Of a stretch of DNA of 56,534 bases, positions 10,826 to 22,830 are shown piece after piece. The notes beneath the pieces are model-generated. The model saw only the letters and a program-made list of their open reading frames with translations, had not been told where the DNA came from and made no database searches. The position numbers were made by a program, and so were the translations under genes. This DNA comes from Paraglomus occultum (Eukaryota > Glomeromycota > Glomeromycetes > Paraglomerales > Paraglomeraceae), in contig CAJVPJ010000051.1 in NCBI GenBank assembly GCA_910592205.1, forward strand, positions 1-56,534, written 5' to 3'. Position 1 is the stretch's first letter. Every line of letters begins with the position of its first letter.

Positions 10826-11612
10826 GTCAACTCTCTCTATACTGGCACGAGTGTTTTAGCAGAACCTGCTCAGTCTCAGAGAACTTGAATCAAACCGTCA
10901 AAATCGAATTTATTTTACAAAATAATAGTAAATTCATTATTAAAAACTTATTATTATTGCGTAATATATGTTGATCACATGATCATCAATGAATCCCTTT
11001 ATACAGTCACCCCTCCTTCGAGTCACTGGTTTTGCCCGGCCCAAGTGTGTGACTGTAGGGGAGGTCGACTGTTATGCCGAAAGGTTTGGGCAGCATCAAT
11101 GATCCAGTATAGACGAAATGTTGCAGGTAAATATTTTTATGACAATTAAAAACCTCATATAATAAAAAAGAGTCTATTCGTGCTTGTTTTTTGTTTGCAA
11201 TTCCACCTTTCTCTTTGATGCACGAAACGCTTTTAGCTCATTATAATTTATCTCTATATCACCCTGCATCTTTAGTTAAAACGGTGGGCGTTGAGCTGGT
11301 TTCACCATTATTATTATCTTCTTCTTCTGCAGGCAAAAATAAAGAAATAATTTCATCATCTGTTACCATTTCATCATCATTTGCATTTTTATCATCAACC
11401 GTTATATATTCCGTGGCGGTTATCAACTGATAAACTGTTTAACATTTAATCGTATGACTGAAAATCGTATGACTAAAATCGCATGCTGACAATGAGAAAT
11501 ATTGTACGATAGACGCTACTATTACAATTCGGTATAGCGAGTGAATTTTAAATATTAAAAAAAAAGGGCTTCGGTATAACGTGAAATTCGGTATAACAAC
11601 TGTACTGCGTAT
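10826..11612 (-). mobile_element. Relic of a pogo/Tigger-like DNA transposon with a nested palindromic insert
   Basis: The left edge TACAGTCAACTCTCTCTATACTGG and the right edge (inverse TACAGTTGTTATACCG, with several CGGTATAAC words at 11,530-11,600) resemble ends of pogo-type elements. On the minus strand, 11,430-11,190 encodes an acidic tail (EYITVDDKNANDDE, VTDDEIISLF, PAEEEDNNN) ending at a stop, typical of the C-terminus of Tigger/pogo transposases. The DDE core is missing. Between 11,004 and 11,073 lies a palindromic piece: ACAGTCACCCCTCC against the inverse ACAGTCGACCTCCCC. This looks like a second small element nested inside. Confidence 0.5.
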
Positions 11613-12181
11613 TGTTGTGCATATATGAGTTATTTTTGCCTAGATTCAATATTTGCACTAACCATACATACTAATAATGATTGTTATACTGCCATAAAGA
11701 CGCTCAAGATTGCTTTACGTGTTTAAAATAATCTTTGTTTATTGCCAAAGAAAAAAATCAAGCTTACGTTTATAAGCGTATGAGGTTATTATAAAAGCAA
11801 CAAAATTTCTCTTCATTCATACCTAACAATTATCAATTTAAATTGATCGCAAAATCAGTCGTAAAAGCCACTTTAACTTAAACAAATTAAAAATGCCCGC
11901 TTTCGCCAACGAATTCTGTTGTGTATTAGTGATCGGAGTTCTCCTCGACTTCATGCTCTATTATACAAAATAAAAGGTTAAGATCGGATATTAGATCTTC
12001 TGGAATTTCACCAGATTATATGAACTTCACGGCATAAATCAAAAAATTGATAAGATAATCAATTTAATCGAGCCTAAATAATAAATCAAGTAAACCACTC
12101 GGCAAACGAAGTTACTTGTCAGACGTCGAAGAGCCTTAAAAACTTATTTGACAAAAAGGCTCGAATTTTTTATTTAACAAA
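11613..12181. other. Intergenic, no gene seen
   Basis: AT-rich spacer between the pogo-like relic and the small frame at 12,182. Probably more transposon debris, but no motif supports a specific call. Confidence 0.35.
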
Positions 12182-12397
12182 ATGGCGGTTGAAATTTATA
12201 AGTTGCTCAATAAACAAAAGGCCATCGCTGCATCAACAATAAGACATTTTTATCTTCGAAAAACAACTCCATGGAAAAAGACTATTGAAGCAATCCAACG
12301 TTGGATCGACAAAGAAAAGAAGGAAAACGTAAACTACTCAGATGGGGAAAATAAAAATGATGAAATAGATAATAATGATAATATAGCGATAGTATAA
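12182..12397 (+). CDS. Small frame, possible transposase or DNA-binding fragment
   Basis: A 71-codon frame with ATG. Residues 1-45 are helix-rich and basic (EIYKLLNKQKAIAASTIRHF, TIEAIQRWIDKEKKE) and then turn acidic (DGENKNDEIDNNDN). The first half is compatible with a helix-turn-helix of the sort seen in transposase N-termini, and it lies close to the transposon relic and just upstream of a hairpin element. No family is firmly recognised; it may be a remnant. Confidence 0.3.
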   Translation: MAVEIYKLLNKQKAIAASTIRHFYLRKTTPWKKTIEAIQRWIDKEKKENVNYSDGENKNDEIDNNDNIAIV

Positions 12398-12416
12398 AAG
12401 ATAATGAAATTTAAAT

Positions 12417-12505
12417 TTACACCAGAGTGACTAAAGAATAGGTTATACTCACAAATGGCTTTGGGTCCGAGTATTTTCCTCCCATGTAATCACTCTGGTG
12501 TTTAC
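12417..12505. repeat. Short hairpin/MITE-like element
   Basis: TTACACCAGAGTGACT at 12,417-12,432 is mirrored by AATCACTCTGGTGTTTAC at 12,488-12,505, an inverted repeat with an 11-bp perfect core (ACACCAGAGTGA/TCACTCTGGTGT) around a loop of about 55 bp. TTA/TAA-like bases flank both ends. It could be a tiny non-autonomous transposon. Confidence 0.5.
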
Positions 12506-13694
12506 TATTATTTATATTTCAGAGCGCGCATTCGATAATCGAATAATAAAATTTATGCTTACGAAGAAATTGAATTATTTTTACGTTGTTTGCCTTCTTT
12601 AATTGTATTGTGTCAAAGTAGTGAACGTGGTCAAAGCTCAATAAATGCCTTCAACAATTTTTTATCAACAAGTCAAAAACTATAAAGAATGCTAAACTGC
12701 TTTCACTTACCTGTCTTTTAATTTTCATTTTTTCTTGGTTTATCATAAGTTGGTGTTAATGCTCGTTTTTTAGTTATAATTTTCCTTTCCTATTGATAAA
12801 TTTCATAAGTATCTAAATATTTCTGGAGAATTTTGGTGTCATTCATTTTAAAAATATACGGAGCAATTTTTTCTCCTTGTTTCTTTTTAGAATGCTTCTA
12901 ATAGTGCTGTAATTCTTTGGTTCCATAGTAGACTTAATGTAAATTAATTTTATATTAATATTTTTATATAGGAACAATTTTTATATTAATTATGTTATGG
13001 TTTATATTCATCACATTCCGGTATGATAAAGTGAACATTAAAATTAACAAGTCCATGAACACCATTATTACTTTTCAAACCGTCATCAGTCAAGCCTCTC
13101 ATTTATAGAATGTTCACTTTGTCTGGTTTTGTTGCAGCATGCCCCAAATATACCTCAACTACGTATATCGTTTAAGAATTAGCGCATCAGGCTAATAAAT
13201 ATCAGCAAATCTGCCTCATAGAAGCTCATCCAACGTGAACATTGTCTGAGACAAATGCAGTAATTTTCGAGTTCTAATCCATAGAATTATGTTGTAAGAA
13301 CAAGACAAATAAGCAAGACGGTCACCAAATTTTTTACAATACACGGGGAGATTTGAATTAACCAATAGAATTCGTCAGGATTAACTGTAAAATTCTTCGC
13401 TATTACATCACGTGCCATATTCTTGTCAACCCCTGATGTTTCACCAAGTTTGCCCACCATCAAATCGCATCAATTCATCTTCATCAGTAATAAACATCCT
13501 AGTCATCAAGCCCAATCTTGATTTTTCTCCACGTTTGATATACCGTCTTTCCAACTTGGCCTTTGCTCTCCAGATTGGTCGGCTTTTATCTTGTCTTTCA
13601 TCACGACAGTAATCGTCTTTGTGTTTCCTTGATAGACAGAGCATCGACGTTGAAGCGTTATTGTTACTTTGTGTTATAAAAAAAAGTATCGGAA
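12506..13694. other. Upstream region of VMA3, no gene seen
   Basis: AT-rich spacer that becomes less AT-rich after about 13,390. Open frames on both strands at 13,412-13,746 overlap the VMA3 leader and have no splice or domain support. Confidence 0.45.
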
Positions 13695-14853
13695 ATGGCT
13701 GATTATTACTGGTATGTGGTGAATAGATATTATTTCGTTTTCGCATTGAGACAAAGAGGAAAATAATAAGAGTTTGTATTACTTGTAAATGATATAGTCC
13801 GAACTATGCCCCAATATTCGGTGCTTTAGGATGTACTTTTGCTATCGCATTTACTAGTAAGTTATGGATAGATTCGTGGTCGTGAGTGGCGATAATGGTC
13901 TGTCTTTGTTTGCGATATAGCTGAACACACAAGGCAGCAGCATTTAGCGTATATGAAAAGTACTGTTATTGTCGTTATTCAGCTAAATGATCGTATTGGC
14001 AACTCGATGCATTAGATACTTGGGAGCGATAATAATAGATGTGGTATAAATTTGTCGTTTAATCGTATCCTTTTGGAAATTCATAGGCTTTGGAGCAGCA
14101 TATGGTACAGCTAAAGCAGGAGTTGGTCTATCAAAGATGGGAGTGTTACGTCCGGATCTTGTAATGAAAGCTATTGTTCCAATTGTTATGGCTGGTATTA
14201 TCGGTATTTATGGATTAGTCGTTTCGGTACTGATTTCCGATGGACGTAAGTAATTGAGCGTTAGGAGAGAGTTACTTGTATCGGGTAATCATAACGAGCC
14301 GATCAAAACTTTTGAACTATTCTGTCGACACTATTTATTTAATATAACCACCTTTGGCTTTCATCCTTAGTGAAACAAAGAATGGCTTTATATACGTGAG
14401 TAACCCAATATTTACTTCATTTGTAACTAGCAAAACATCCTCATGATGTTTTTTTAAATTCTCCGGCATTTGATGTGAAACATCTCATTATTTTATTCAT
14501 TTCTAACCCACATTGCTTTGCAGTGGATTTATCCAACTGGGTGCTGGTCTAAGCGTAGGATTGTCCGGACTTGCTGCTGGTTTTGCTATTGGCGTTGTTG
14601 GCGATGCAGGCGTACGGGCTACTGCACAACAACCAAAGCTTTTTGTTGGAATGGTACGTAACGTCATTGATCAAACAAGAATGATGTTGTATACCATTAA
14701 TACGTATTAACTCGAACGGGTGTTTTGTATACCGCCTTGTCATTTTCTTAGATTCTTATTCTCATTTTCGCTGAAGTCTTGGGTCTTTACGGGCTAATCG
14801 TCGGGCTGATTCTGAATACCAAAGCAAGCGGTGGTGATGTTGGATGTAGCTGA
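13695..14853 (+). CDS. VMA3: V-type proton ATPase subunit c (proteolipid)
   Basis: Six exons join in frame: 13695-13711, 13798-13856, 14087-14245, 14371-14395, 14524-14653 and 14752-14853, giving 163 residues. All introns are GT-AG. The start is [17 protein letters not shown]. It encodes four transmembrane helices in two tandem proteolipid halves ([17 protein letters not shown] in the first, [20 protein letters not shown] in the second). The essential proton-carrying glutamate sits in helix 4 ([11 protein letters not shown], residue 138), as in the family. The length matches the usual 155-165. It forms the rotor ring of the vacuolar membrane proton pump, which acidifies vacuoles and endosomes. 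The C-terminus ends GGDVGCS. Exons are short and unusually well supported by protein conservation. Confidence 0.95.
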
Positions 14854-15583
14854 GGTGGATAATGGATTTTTTATATACAGAGAGGATCTGTTGTATGGTA
14901 CTGTTAGTTTATTGTTTAATTTACTGGGAAAGGTTAACCGTCAACAAATACATCAGTTATCTTGTAAATTAAAAACGTACAAGGAAGATTTGAGAACGAC
15001 TCTGAGGATAGGAGCGTCAATACATATGTTTATTTCTGAACGTTCTTGCAATTTTTAATGATGATATTATGGCATGCTGCCAACAAGCCCCCAGAGAGAT
15101 TTTACAGAAATGTTTCGGGATTCACAACTGAAATACACTCACTCTGCTTCATATCGTCAAGTTATAGCTATTTGCGCTTCCTATGTTCAAGTACAGCATT
15201 ATAGTCAACAAGACCAAATTAATTAAAAGTGAGCATCAGATACTATTTATCTAAATTGTAACGTGTTCGTTCAATACCGTGATCCGTGTTGCAGCTAGTA
15301 AAAATATTATACATTTTATGATTAACGACTTATCTTCATTGGAATCTCAAGGGCCATCTCGGTCAATAAGAGCTGATTCAAAAAGAAAAAAGTTCTGCAT
15401 GATTGTAATTCATTTTATGGAAGAAGACGAGCAGGATTGGCCTTCTGAAGCTTGTATATATATTGTGGATTGGCCATTTCTAAACGTTTTTATTCAATTA
15501 CTATCTAAAAGTCGCACAATATTATAATAAATGTTAACCTATTTCCTTTTATGATTCTGAATTTCCCCCCGGGGATCGCAGTT
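14854..15583. other. Spacer between VMA3 and DHFR
   Basis: 730 bp containing the VMA3 3' region and the DHFR promoter on the same strand. Frames at 14,831-15,058 and 15,279-15,527 have no domain similarity and are probably chance. Confidence 0.5.
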
Positions 15584-16364
15584 ATGGCATCCTGTAAACC
15601 GCCAAACTTTGCACTCATTACTGGTAAGAACTTATATATGACTTTTTCTTTTTTACAAGCGTGTTTCGAATGTCTCTCGATCATCGTGTGTTCTGTTATC
15701 CGTAGCCACTACGCCCAATTGGGGTATCGGATTGAACAATGATTTGCCATGGAAACTAAAGGCCGATATGTCATATTTTACGCGAGTCACAAAGCGTGTG
15801 CATGGAATATCACCAGAAGATACAAGCAAGACAATACAAAATGCTGTCGTGATGGGAAGAAAGACTTGGGATTCGATACCGCCCAAGTATCGACCGTTGA
15901 ATGAGCGATTGAATGTGGTGCTGTCGCGTAGTGGGAGCGTTGTATCACTTGAGAGGTGACCAGGAAGACCTGTTTGGAATATTTTTAATTCTTTTACGTT
16001 TGTTTCTTACCACTTCTTTGTCTCGTGTAGTCCCAACCTAAGCTTCCCAAGTTTTTCAGAATCAATAAGACATTTAACGTCCTTGCCCGATATCTTTCGT
16101 ATCTACGTTGTTGGTGGGTCTCATATATACCGGGAAGCTATCAAGTCATCAAATTGCACTCATATTCTTCTTACTCGAGTATACCATCAATTTGAATGTG
16201 ATACCTTCTTCCCCGAAATTGATGAAAACATCTATGGGCTAGCAGAGCATGAGGATTTGGTGAGATTTGTGGGCGAGGATGTACCCAAGGGACGATTAAG
16301 TGAGAACGGGTTGGAGTTTGAATTTTTGCTGTATGTTCGAAGGGAAATCTTGGGGGAAAGATGA
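15584..16364 (+). CDS. DFR1: Dihydrofolate reductase
   Basis: Three exons: 15584-15623, 15706-15955 and 16031-16364, in frame, 207 residues. It reduces dihydrofolate to tetrahydrofolate with NADPH for thymidylate and purine synthesis. Diagnostic pieces are visible: N-terminal FALITATTPNWGIG and NNDLPWKLKADM (substrate loop with the acidic catalytic Asp in the ADM helix), the NADPH-binding VVMGRKTWDSIP, and the central IYVVGGSHIYREAI. The C-terminal strand block FEFLLYVRRE closes the fold. The length fits fungal DHFRs (about 190-210). Intron 2 splits the codon after SLE; its GTGACC donor and TAG acceptor join to SPNLSFPSF. The gene converges on the homeobox gene, whose stop is about 330 bp away. 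Confidence 0.95.
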
Positions 16365-16692
16365 GCATGGAAATAAAAAACGACCATGTCTAATTGACTT
16401 TCCCATAAAAATCAACAGCTTGCATCAATCTTTGAGTGTATTTTCAACATAGACCTCTTGTTTATTCACGAAATAAACTTTTTTATGCTTTGAAATACAA
16501 GTTTAAACCGTTTTACGCATACAACAGAACACTCCATAAATACCATAACAACCAATCCAAATAATCCAAACGAATGACATGAAATCTTTTTTTATCACCA
16601 AACGGCCAAAGCAAAATTCCACTTGAAGGTTGAAATCAATCCGAACGCGCGTTTTCATTGTTCTCGGCCTGGACGTTTTCGATCCCATCCGG
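16365..16692. other. Convergent 3' region between DHFR and the homeobox gene
   Basis: 328 bp between two stop codons on opposite strands, so it must hold both 3' untranslated regions. It contains AATAAA at about 16,373 and other A-rich words that could serve DHFR polyadenylation. Confidence 0.5.
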
Positions 16693-18178
16693 TTAATAAC
16701 CCTGATAGTATTCTCTATATTCATACTGAACCCCACATTCGTTTGCAATTATCTCATCATTTATACGTCCATAGCCTAATCCACACTCGACTTGGTACGT
16801 ATGCCTTTCATCAATTCCCAATACGGCACCGGCAAACGGCGTGATAGCACATACAGGTCGCGGAAAGAAATTGACTTGGTTTACACTATATTCGCCGCAT
16901 TGATTGTATCTACTATATACATCGTGTCTATCGTAAGCGGCATAACCGTCAATGACATCCATTCCATGCTGATAAGGCTGATAATACATTTCCTGGACCG
17001 TTAGCGGCGGCGGCGGCGGCTGCTGTTGCTCTTGTTGTCGTTGCTGTTCCGGTATCATATTATATAATACATTAATATTGTTGTTATATCCAGGAGGGAT
17101 CCCTGCCATACCGTAGTCAATGTCTGCCGCATTCGAGTCCTCGGCAATCCAATACGAAGATACTGCTTGAGAAGATGATACCTGAGGTGGCGGATAAGGT
17201 GAAGGAAAGAAGGAATGGCACGGCAAACAAGATGATAAGGGAGTGACAGCATACATGTGTGTGTTTGGATGTGTACATGTTGGTATCGATGGCGAAAGAC
17301 TCTGAGAAATAGAAGCAGTATTGATGGGTAATGGTACGGGTGCGATCGACGTGGAAATGGAAGAAGGCATTTCCGGTAACAACGGGTATGATAGTGATAG
17401 TGGGGGCATGTATGTGGGTTCGACGGCATAATTTTCTGGAAGAGGTTGGATTTGGGGATATTCGGAAAAATATATCAAGTTCTGAGGATATTTTAAAGAT
17501 TGATTCAGGGAAATTTGAGATGGAACTAAAAAAAAAAAAGAAGTGCTGCTTAGTCGCATTGCTTTATCATGTAAGGATAAAAAAAAAGCCACCCAGTAGG
17601 GAAATTCATAATAGACGTATTCTCTATACAGCACGCTAGGCATGACTGTATGAATAATTAATACATCACGTTCTCATAAATCCAAAAAGCTATACTTACC
17701 GCAGTTCTCATGTTTGACGTAACTGCTCGGCTCACTCCACTTCAATAACTTTTCACATGTCGCCTTTCTTTTGTTAGGTGAACGTTGCTTACAGACTTTG
17801 TTGACATTTTCAATTTGACTAGCATTTTTATGCCCCTCACTGATGGATTTGGACATTAACAACGACGTATCGGCTGTATCGTTCGATGTAAATCCTCTAA
17901 AATTATCATGATTGACCATCATATCCTGTGGTGTAGCTGGACAGACTAACGCGTCGGTATTTTCATCAGAAGTGGGCGGGCATGAAGCTGTTTCAAAGGA
18001 CATTTCATTGGGTCTATTAGTAATCAAACCCCTCGGGCTCTCGGATGGATTATTCAGGGCTTGATTTTTAAATTGTTTCTCGCCTGGTCTATCGATACGT
18101 TTCTCTTCGATTATGTTGTCAATCGATTTATCGGCCGTTGTTGCCGTTGCTGTCGTTGCTGTCGTTGCTGTCGTTGCT

Positions 18179-18218
<40 letters not shown>

Positions 18219-18861
18219 CTACCGTTGCTACCGTTGTTGCCGTTGTTGCTGCCGTTGCTACCGTTGCTACCGTTGTTGCCGTTGTAGTCGTCGTCGTTGT
18301 TGTTTCATTCTTATCGTCAGTCAAGGATAAATTTCTTGCGGTTATTGTTATATCCGGTTCTTGGTTTTGCTCGATATGTTCTGGGTCTAGCGTCAATGTC
18401 TTTGCTTTGCTTGATTTTGATTCGGTCTTTGGCCCAGTATCCCTCTTGACTTTGGCTCTTCGATTTTGAAACCACACTTGGATTGCTCTTGATGACATAT
18501 TGAGCTGTTTTGCTAAATCGACCCGTACATTTTGGGTTGGTTTTGAGTTTTCTTCAAACACAGCATTAAGTATGGTTGTTTCTTCCTCCGTAAGTCGTCG
18601 TCGTTTTTTTACTTGTCGATATGCAGGAGGAGGTATTGTTGGAAGTTGATTTTGTGGATAGGAAAAGGAATTGACTGGTTCTGGTGAAGAATAGACAGAA
18701 GCCTCCTGACTTAATTGATCAGTGTCAGCGGTATTATCAGGGGTAAACTCTTTGGCAGGAGCTTTTTGTGGTTTATGTGGAACTGCAGTAAGCATCTTTA
18801 ATGGATCGATGGCCGTATAATTGTGTGAAAAGCAATGAAGTGAAAAATAAAGTATGGCCAC
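16693..18861 (-). CDS. Homeodomain transcription factor with Thr/Ala repeats
   Basis: Exon 1 runs from 18861 (or more likely ATG 18795, MLTAVPHKPQ) to 17700. A GTAAGT donor is followed by a poly-pyrimidine acceptor at 17527-17526, and exon 2 is 17525-16693. The 18795 start gives 642 residues. A canonical 60-residue homeodomain (residues about 63-120) begins KKRRRLTEEE and ends in recognition helix IQVWFQNRRAKVKR, with Trp48, Phe49, Asn51 and Arg53 all present; it is not the TALE type. Next comes a long run of Thr-Ala-Thr-Val units (18,140-18,310), then disordered sequence. Exon 2 encodes a Pro/Tyr/Gln-rich tail (EQQRQQEQQQPPPPP) that could be an activation region. The frame stays open through the intron, so an alternative form reading into it cannot be excluded. 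Confidence 0.8.
18130..18312. repeat. In-frame triplet/15-bp minisatellite within the homeobox gene
   Basis: Repeats of GTTGCTGTC and GTTGCCGTT units (plus strand) encode Thr, Ala and Val runs of the homeodomain protein on the minus strand. All units are multiples of three, so length changes keep the frame. Copies differ mainly at third positions of the minus-strand codons. Confidence 0.85.
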
Positions 18862-21121
18862 ACTAGCATTTGAGTTTAAAAGGGCATTGAAGCCAATTAA
18901 ATGGCGGTATATACGTTAACGACGATAAATGAGAAATTGAGGTGTTATTAAGCGTTATGGGTTTATGTTTGTTTCGTAATAGTGTAGACTAATCGATGAG
19001 GAAGATTGACAAGTGCGAGAGAAGATTTTCAACGGCATCCCATCTCGTCGGTTTGATGCACTGTGCCATCATATGTCATGGAAAGACCTCGTGGGCTTTT
19101 GGCTTACATGTACTTTATCACGGCGAACGTAAACAATTTATCTTTTGCTTGTGATAAATGACTGATGTGCATTTCAAAGATTGCCAGCAAAATCAAGGTC
19201 CGGTGATGGCCGCTAATGTAACATTTCGAGAGGTTGAAGGCAGAACGGGCGCAAGTTGCTAGTTACCCTTAAAGCCGAATATATTACCATCCACTGCTCT
19301 GAATAAATAAAGCTTATATTTATGTGATGGTCTATTGCTATTACATGCTTCCTGTGCTACATTATAATAACGCTAACTACAATATCGCTAGTGTCGTTTT
19401 TAGTTTACTCTCGTTAATGACTGTGGCTTCGCACTAATGACTTACGTGGGTATTATAATTACTATAAGCATACAAATTTTCAATCACTATTTCGGGAAAT
19501 TTTAGCCGCGAAACGTTTAAGGAAAGACGTTTCAGATCTGATGCATTTTGTTCATCATTTGGTATTCTTAATTCTCAGCAGAGGTCTTGTCTTCTATTTG
19601 GATAAAATGATTATACGGATCTCGTCATTTTTACGTGTTCGAGAACCAACTATCTTGGACTGACACTGAAACTCTTATCACAAGCAACTATTACTACCAA
19701 TGTCTTCAGCGTTTATTAGTGGAAAAAAGCGCCAATTCCAGTACAAAGACGCGTTTATATTCTTTCACCAGATGCACACCCAACCATGCGTTAAATGCAT
19801 GACGTATGTATCTGGAGACACGTGAGACTTAATAAGCGATTTTCATTTTTATCATTATGACACCTAGATTACTTACTCTTCTGAACCAGAATGTGCAAAT
19901 ATCAATTTAAAATGCTTTGGTATTTCATATGTGTACGTATTTCAGTTGTCTATTTGATGTACAATGTAAGACATATCTGCGTTCTGTATGTAATAGTAAC
20001 GAAATGAACAAATAATAATAAATCAAAGCACTTTGAATGCCCATGTCATTACTCTTAACCATTGAAACACTTTACAAAATGAGATACTGAAAGTAGATGT
20101 AAGTTTCCCATCACTCATAGTCATACAAAATGCAGACATTTTTACTCAATTTTAGGTAAAAATTCAGAATTATGGATTAAACATGGTTAATCACATGTTT
20201 ATTGGATGCAGTCAACTGCTTATCTCTCAAAATGACACATGCTGATAAAAGAGAACTATGTTACAACAAACTTAAAAATAAAAAATAAAAAATAAAAAAT
20301 AAAAAATTTCCTAAGCTGTGATGGCATATTAATTTGCTTTATCTTATTATGTTGGTTTATTTATTATTGACGTAATAGTATATGTGAGGCAGAAAAACTA
20401 TCTACCTTCACACTTTTTAAGTAAAATTTGAATTGGTAAACTAATAACATTAATTCTTTTGTCCCCTTTTTTCTTTAAAGCAAAATGTGCATGTTACATG
20501 TGTAGCGGCATACAGAACGTTTTCGAATTAAGACTAAAAGTGTCCAGGTCTTTTCACACTTCTGATGTACTGAGGTCCAAAATTATAGCTAGAACATATG
20601 AATAAAAGTAAGACAGCAAGGTGACATATTATTATCCCATGTACCAATTGAATGTTAACAAAAAGCAGACTTATACTCAGAAAATCAAAGGCCTTCAAAA
20701 AATGTGTAGAATTTACTTGTTATAATCATAACCGTTACAATTTAGATTGCGAAGTTAATATTAATTAAAAATTGGTCAATCTTAAAAGGCAAGTGATTAC
20801 ACAAACACGCGAAGATAACATAAACACGGGCGATCGTCAATACACGCAGACGTCACGAAACGACAGACTTTTTTAGGTCATTTAGTACTAACATATGGGT
20901 TGCATCTAACATGTAAATATGCAATTATCTCGACAACTAAGCCACTACAATCATACAGATATGGATTTATTGTCATCCAATCGTTTAAGTCATGAATGAC
21001 GTCGAAGTCACGCTACTGTCAAAACAACATGTTTATGTTATTGTTTATTTATTATTGTTATAATATTTTTAATTGAGCTTGATCATAAACATTTCATTTC
21101 AACAACTTTTACAGTCCACCA
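18862..21121. other. Divergent intergenic region upstream of the homeobox gene
   Basis: 2.26 kb between the minus-strand homeobox gene and the plus-strand gene at 21,122, so it should hold both promoters. It contains a short A-rich tandem repeat (20,271-20,307). No coding frame is supported. Confidence 0.5.
20271..20307. repeat. TAAAAAA heptamer tandem repeat
   Basis: About four and a half copies of a 7-bp TAAAAAA unit in the intergenic region. A simple repeat with no evident function. Confidence 0.8.
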
Positions 21122-21868
21122 ATGTCAAAATCTCAGGATTCCAATAAATTTTCACCGCAAACGCAAATTCAATCATCCAATCTTCCATGTCAAACGCGTC
21201 CGGCCGTACCTACTTCAACTAATTCGACTCGAAAGACCAGATCGTCTCGGCGCACATCTATTATACCATCGGATAAGTTGAATCCTTTATCCCGCCCACC
21301 GAAAGTAAGCGATGTCACGTGGAATCGTCTGACGGAACGTAATACTGAAAGGAATAGACTGTATAGATGCAAAATTCGTGTTCTAGTCATCCATAAGGAT
21401 GAACCAAGGCCAACAAGTCCTTCATCGACATGTGAAGAGTCTAAAATTTTAGACCAAAACAGCGATATGGATAGCGACGTGGACAGTAATAATGACAATG
21501 AGACAGATAGCGATGATTGTGAAGGACGGGAAAATGATTTTGGAGATAAAAAAGTTCGATGGAATCGTAAAGAGTTAGAAGCACCGTCTCCCGCTAGTAG
21601 ATCAAGTCCAACCACTGCTAGGCAAAAGCCTATAATTAAATCGTGTCTTGCTTCAGCGGTATGTACTAGTCATCCCAGGAGCAAAGTGCAAACTTTTCAT
21701 ATCATATATTTAAAGCAATCCAACCATGTTACTGTTCATCGTATTTAGAATCCACCAACGGATCGACTCGGTAACGTCCTTGATGCAGACAAAAGTCTCT
21801 CACCGATTGTAAAACGAGGAACGAGAATCATAGTGAAACGAATCAGGTACAATGACGAATCGGAATGA
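21122..21868 (+). CDS. Acidic Ser-rich protein of unknown function, probably nuclear
   Basis: Exon 1 is 21122-21658 (179 codons, donor GTATGT) and exon 2 is 21749-21868 (acceptor TTTAG, phase 0), giving 218 residues. The N-terminal half is Ser/Thr/Arg-rich (RKTRSSRRTS). The central region is strongly acidic (DSDVDSNNDNETDSDD). A basic/aromatic motif follows (KKVRWNRKELEAP) and then KPIIKSCL. Exon 2 ends with PIVKRGTRIIVKRIRYNDESE. The KVRW motif resembles the RVxF-type docking motif of protein phosphatase 1 regulators, which is only a suggestion. The exon-2 tail looks constrained compared with the rest. An AG at 21,114-21,115 just upstream of the ATG could mark a further 5' exon or leader intron. 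Confidence 0.6.
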
Positions 21869-21979
21869 AGCTTTTTAATTGCAGGAATACGACAGATCGA
21901 GGAGAATGGTTTATTAAATGAGAAATAAACAATTATATTATAACTATCTCAGTCAGATTTGTCCTTGCCACCCAAAGAA

Positions 21980-22118
21980 AGTAGTCTGAATCGAGTTACA
22001 TCTCATAACGATACCCTTCATAGATTTTCCACTAGTGAGTCGCGTTCTGACCATAAACACACCCATAATAGTTCAGTTATGCCTCGAGAAGGAACGGCTT
22101 CATGCTAGATATCGTTGT
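21980..22118 (+). repeat. Direct repeat, copy 1
   Basis: It begins AGTAGTCTGAATCGAGTTAC and ends near TTCATGCTAGATATCGTT. Copy 2 lies about 850 bp downstream in the same orientation. Shared blocks include CTTCATAGAT, TTCCAC[C/T]AGTG, CGCGTTC and GGAACG[G/A]CTTCAT. Confidence 0.7.
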
Positions 22119-22830
22119 ACCTTGAACGTTAGTGTCAACTAAAAAAAATGTAGGTATCAACACGAGCACGTAGGCATCAATATAACAATGATAATGTGGT
22201 AACGCGCCAGGAATGGATAGGATGCCACTTCCATGTAAAGTTATAGAAACTCTCGATGGGAGTTACTACCGTCTTGATTGTGTTAGACAGTTGTTACTTG
22301 GTAGGTGAAATGGAAACCGTAAGTGCATAGTTCTGAAACTTGAGACGCGAATATCACTTAACGGCGGCTTCCCGATTACAAAGTTTCGCCGTTGCAAGTC
22401 TAGTTGCACGGCTGGGCAATAGGAAAGCAGGTGCCGCTTGCAGTTCTCATCGTCATTCTTGTACTAACAAAGATAGTTTGACATTCAGATTAGAATAAAA
22501 ACATTTATTTACAATCATCATATTTGCGCGGTGGCAGGTGACAAGATGAACCAATAACAGTCAACCTGATTTCAGGGCCAGAACATATATTAAGAAGGGT
22601 TTCAATTATATGACAAATAAAATGTCTTTGGATAACCTCAAGTCCTAGAAAAAGTCCTCCTTGAGCTTTTCGCTCGGGTCTCTGAACAGAGGAGGAAATA
22701 GAGAAAGTGATGAGATGAAAGGGATAATATGTAATCGATGGACTAAAAACGTGCGATACAACATAAGGAACTATGTAAGTGGAATACAAAGAATAAAGGA
22801 AAGAATAGGGGGAAAAGACCCGAACGAAAG

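Noticed and set aside
13441-13746. 101-codon minus-strand frame over the VMA3 leader
   Set aside because: It overlaps VMA3 exon 1 and the region before it, has no splice support or domain, and an opposing frame exists.
18061-18469. Two plus-strand frames rich in Cys/Arg or Val/Ala
   Set aside because: They are antisense readings of the Thr/Ala repeat in the homeobox gene.
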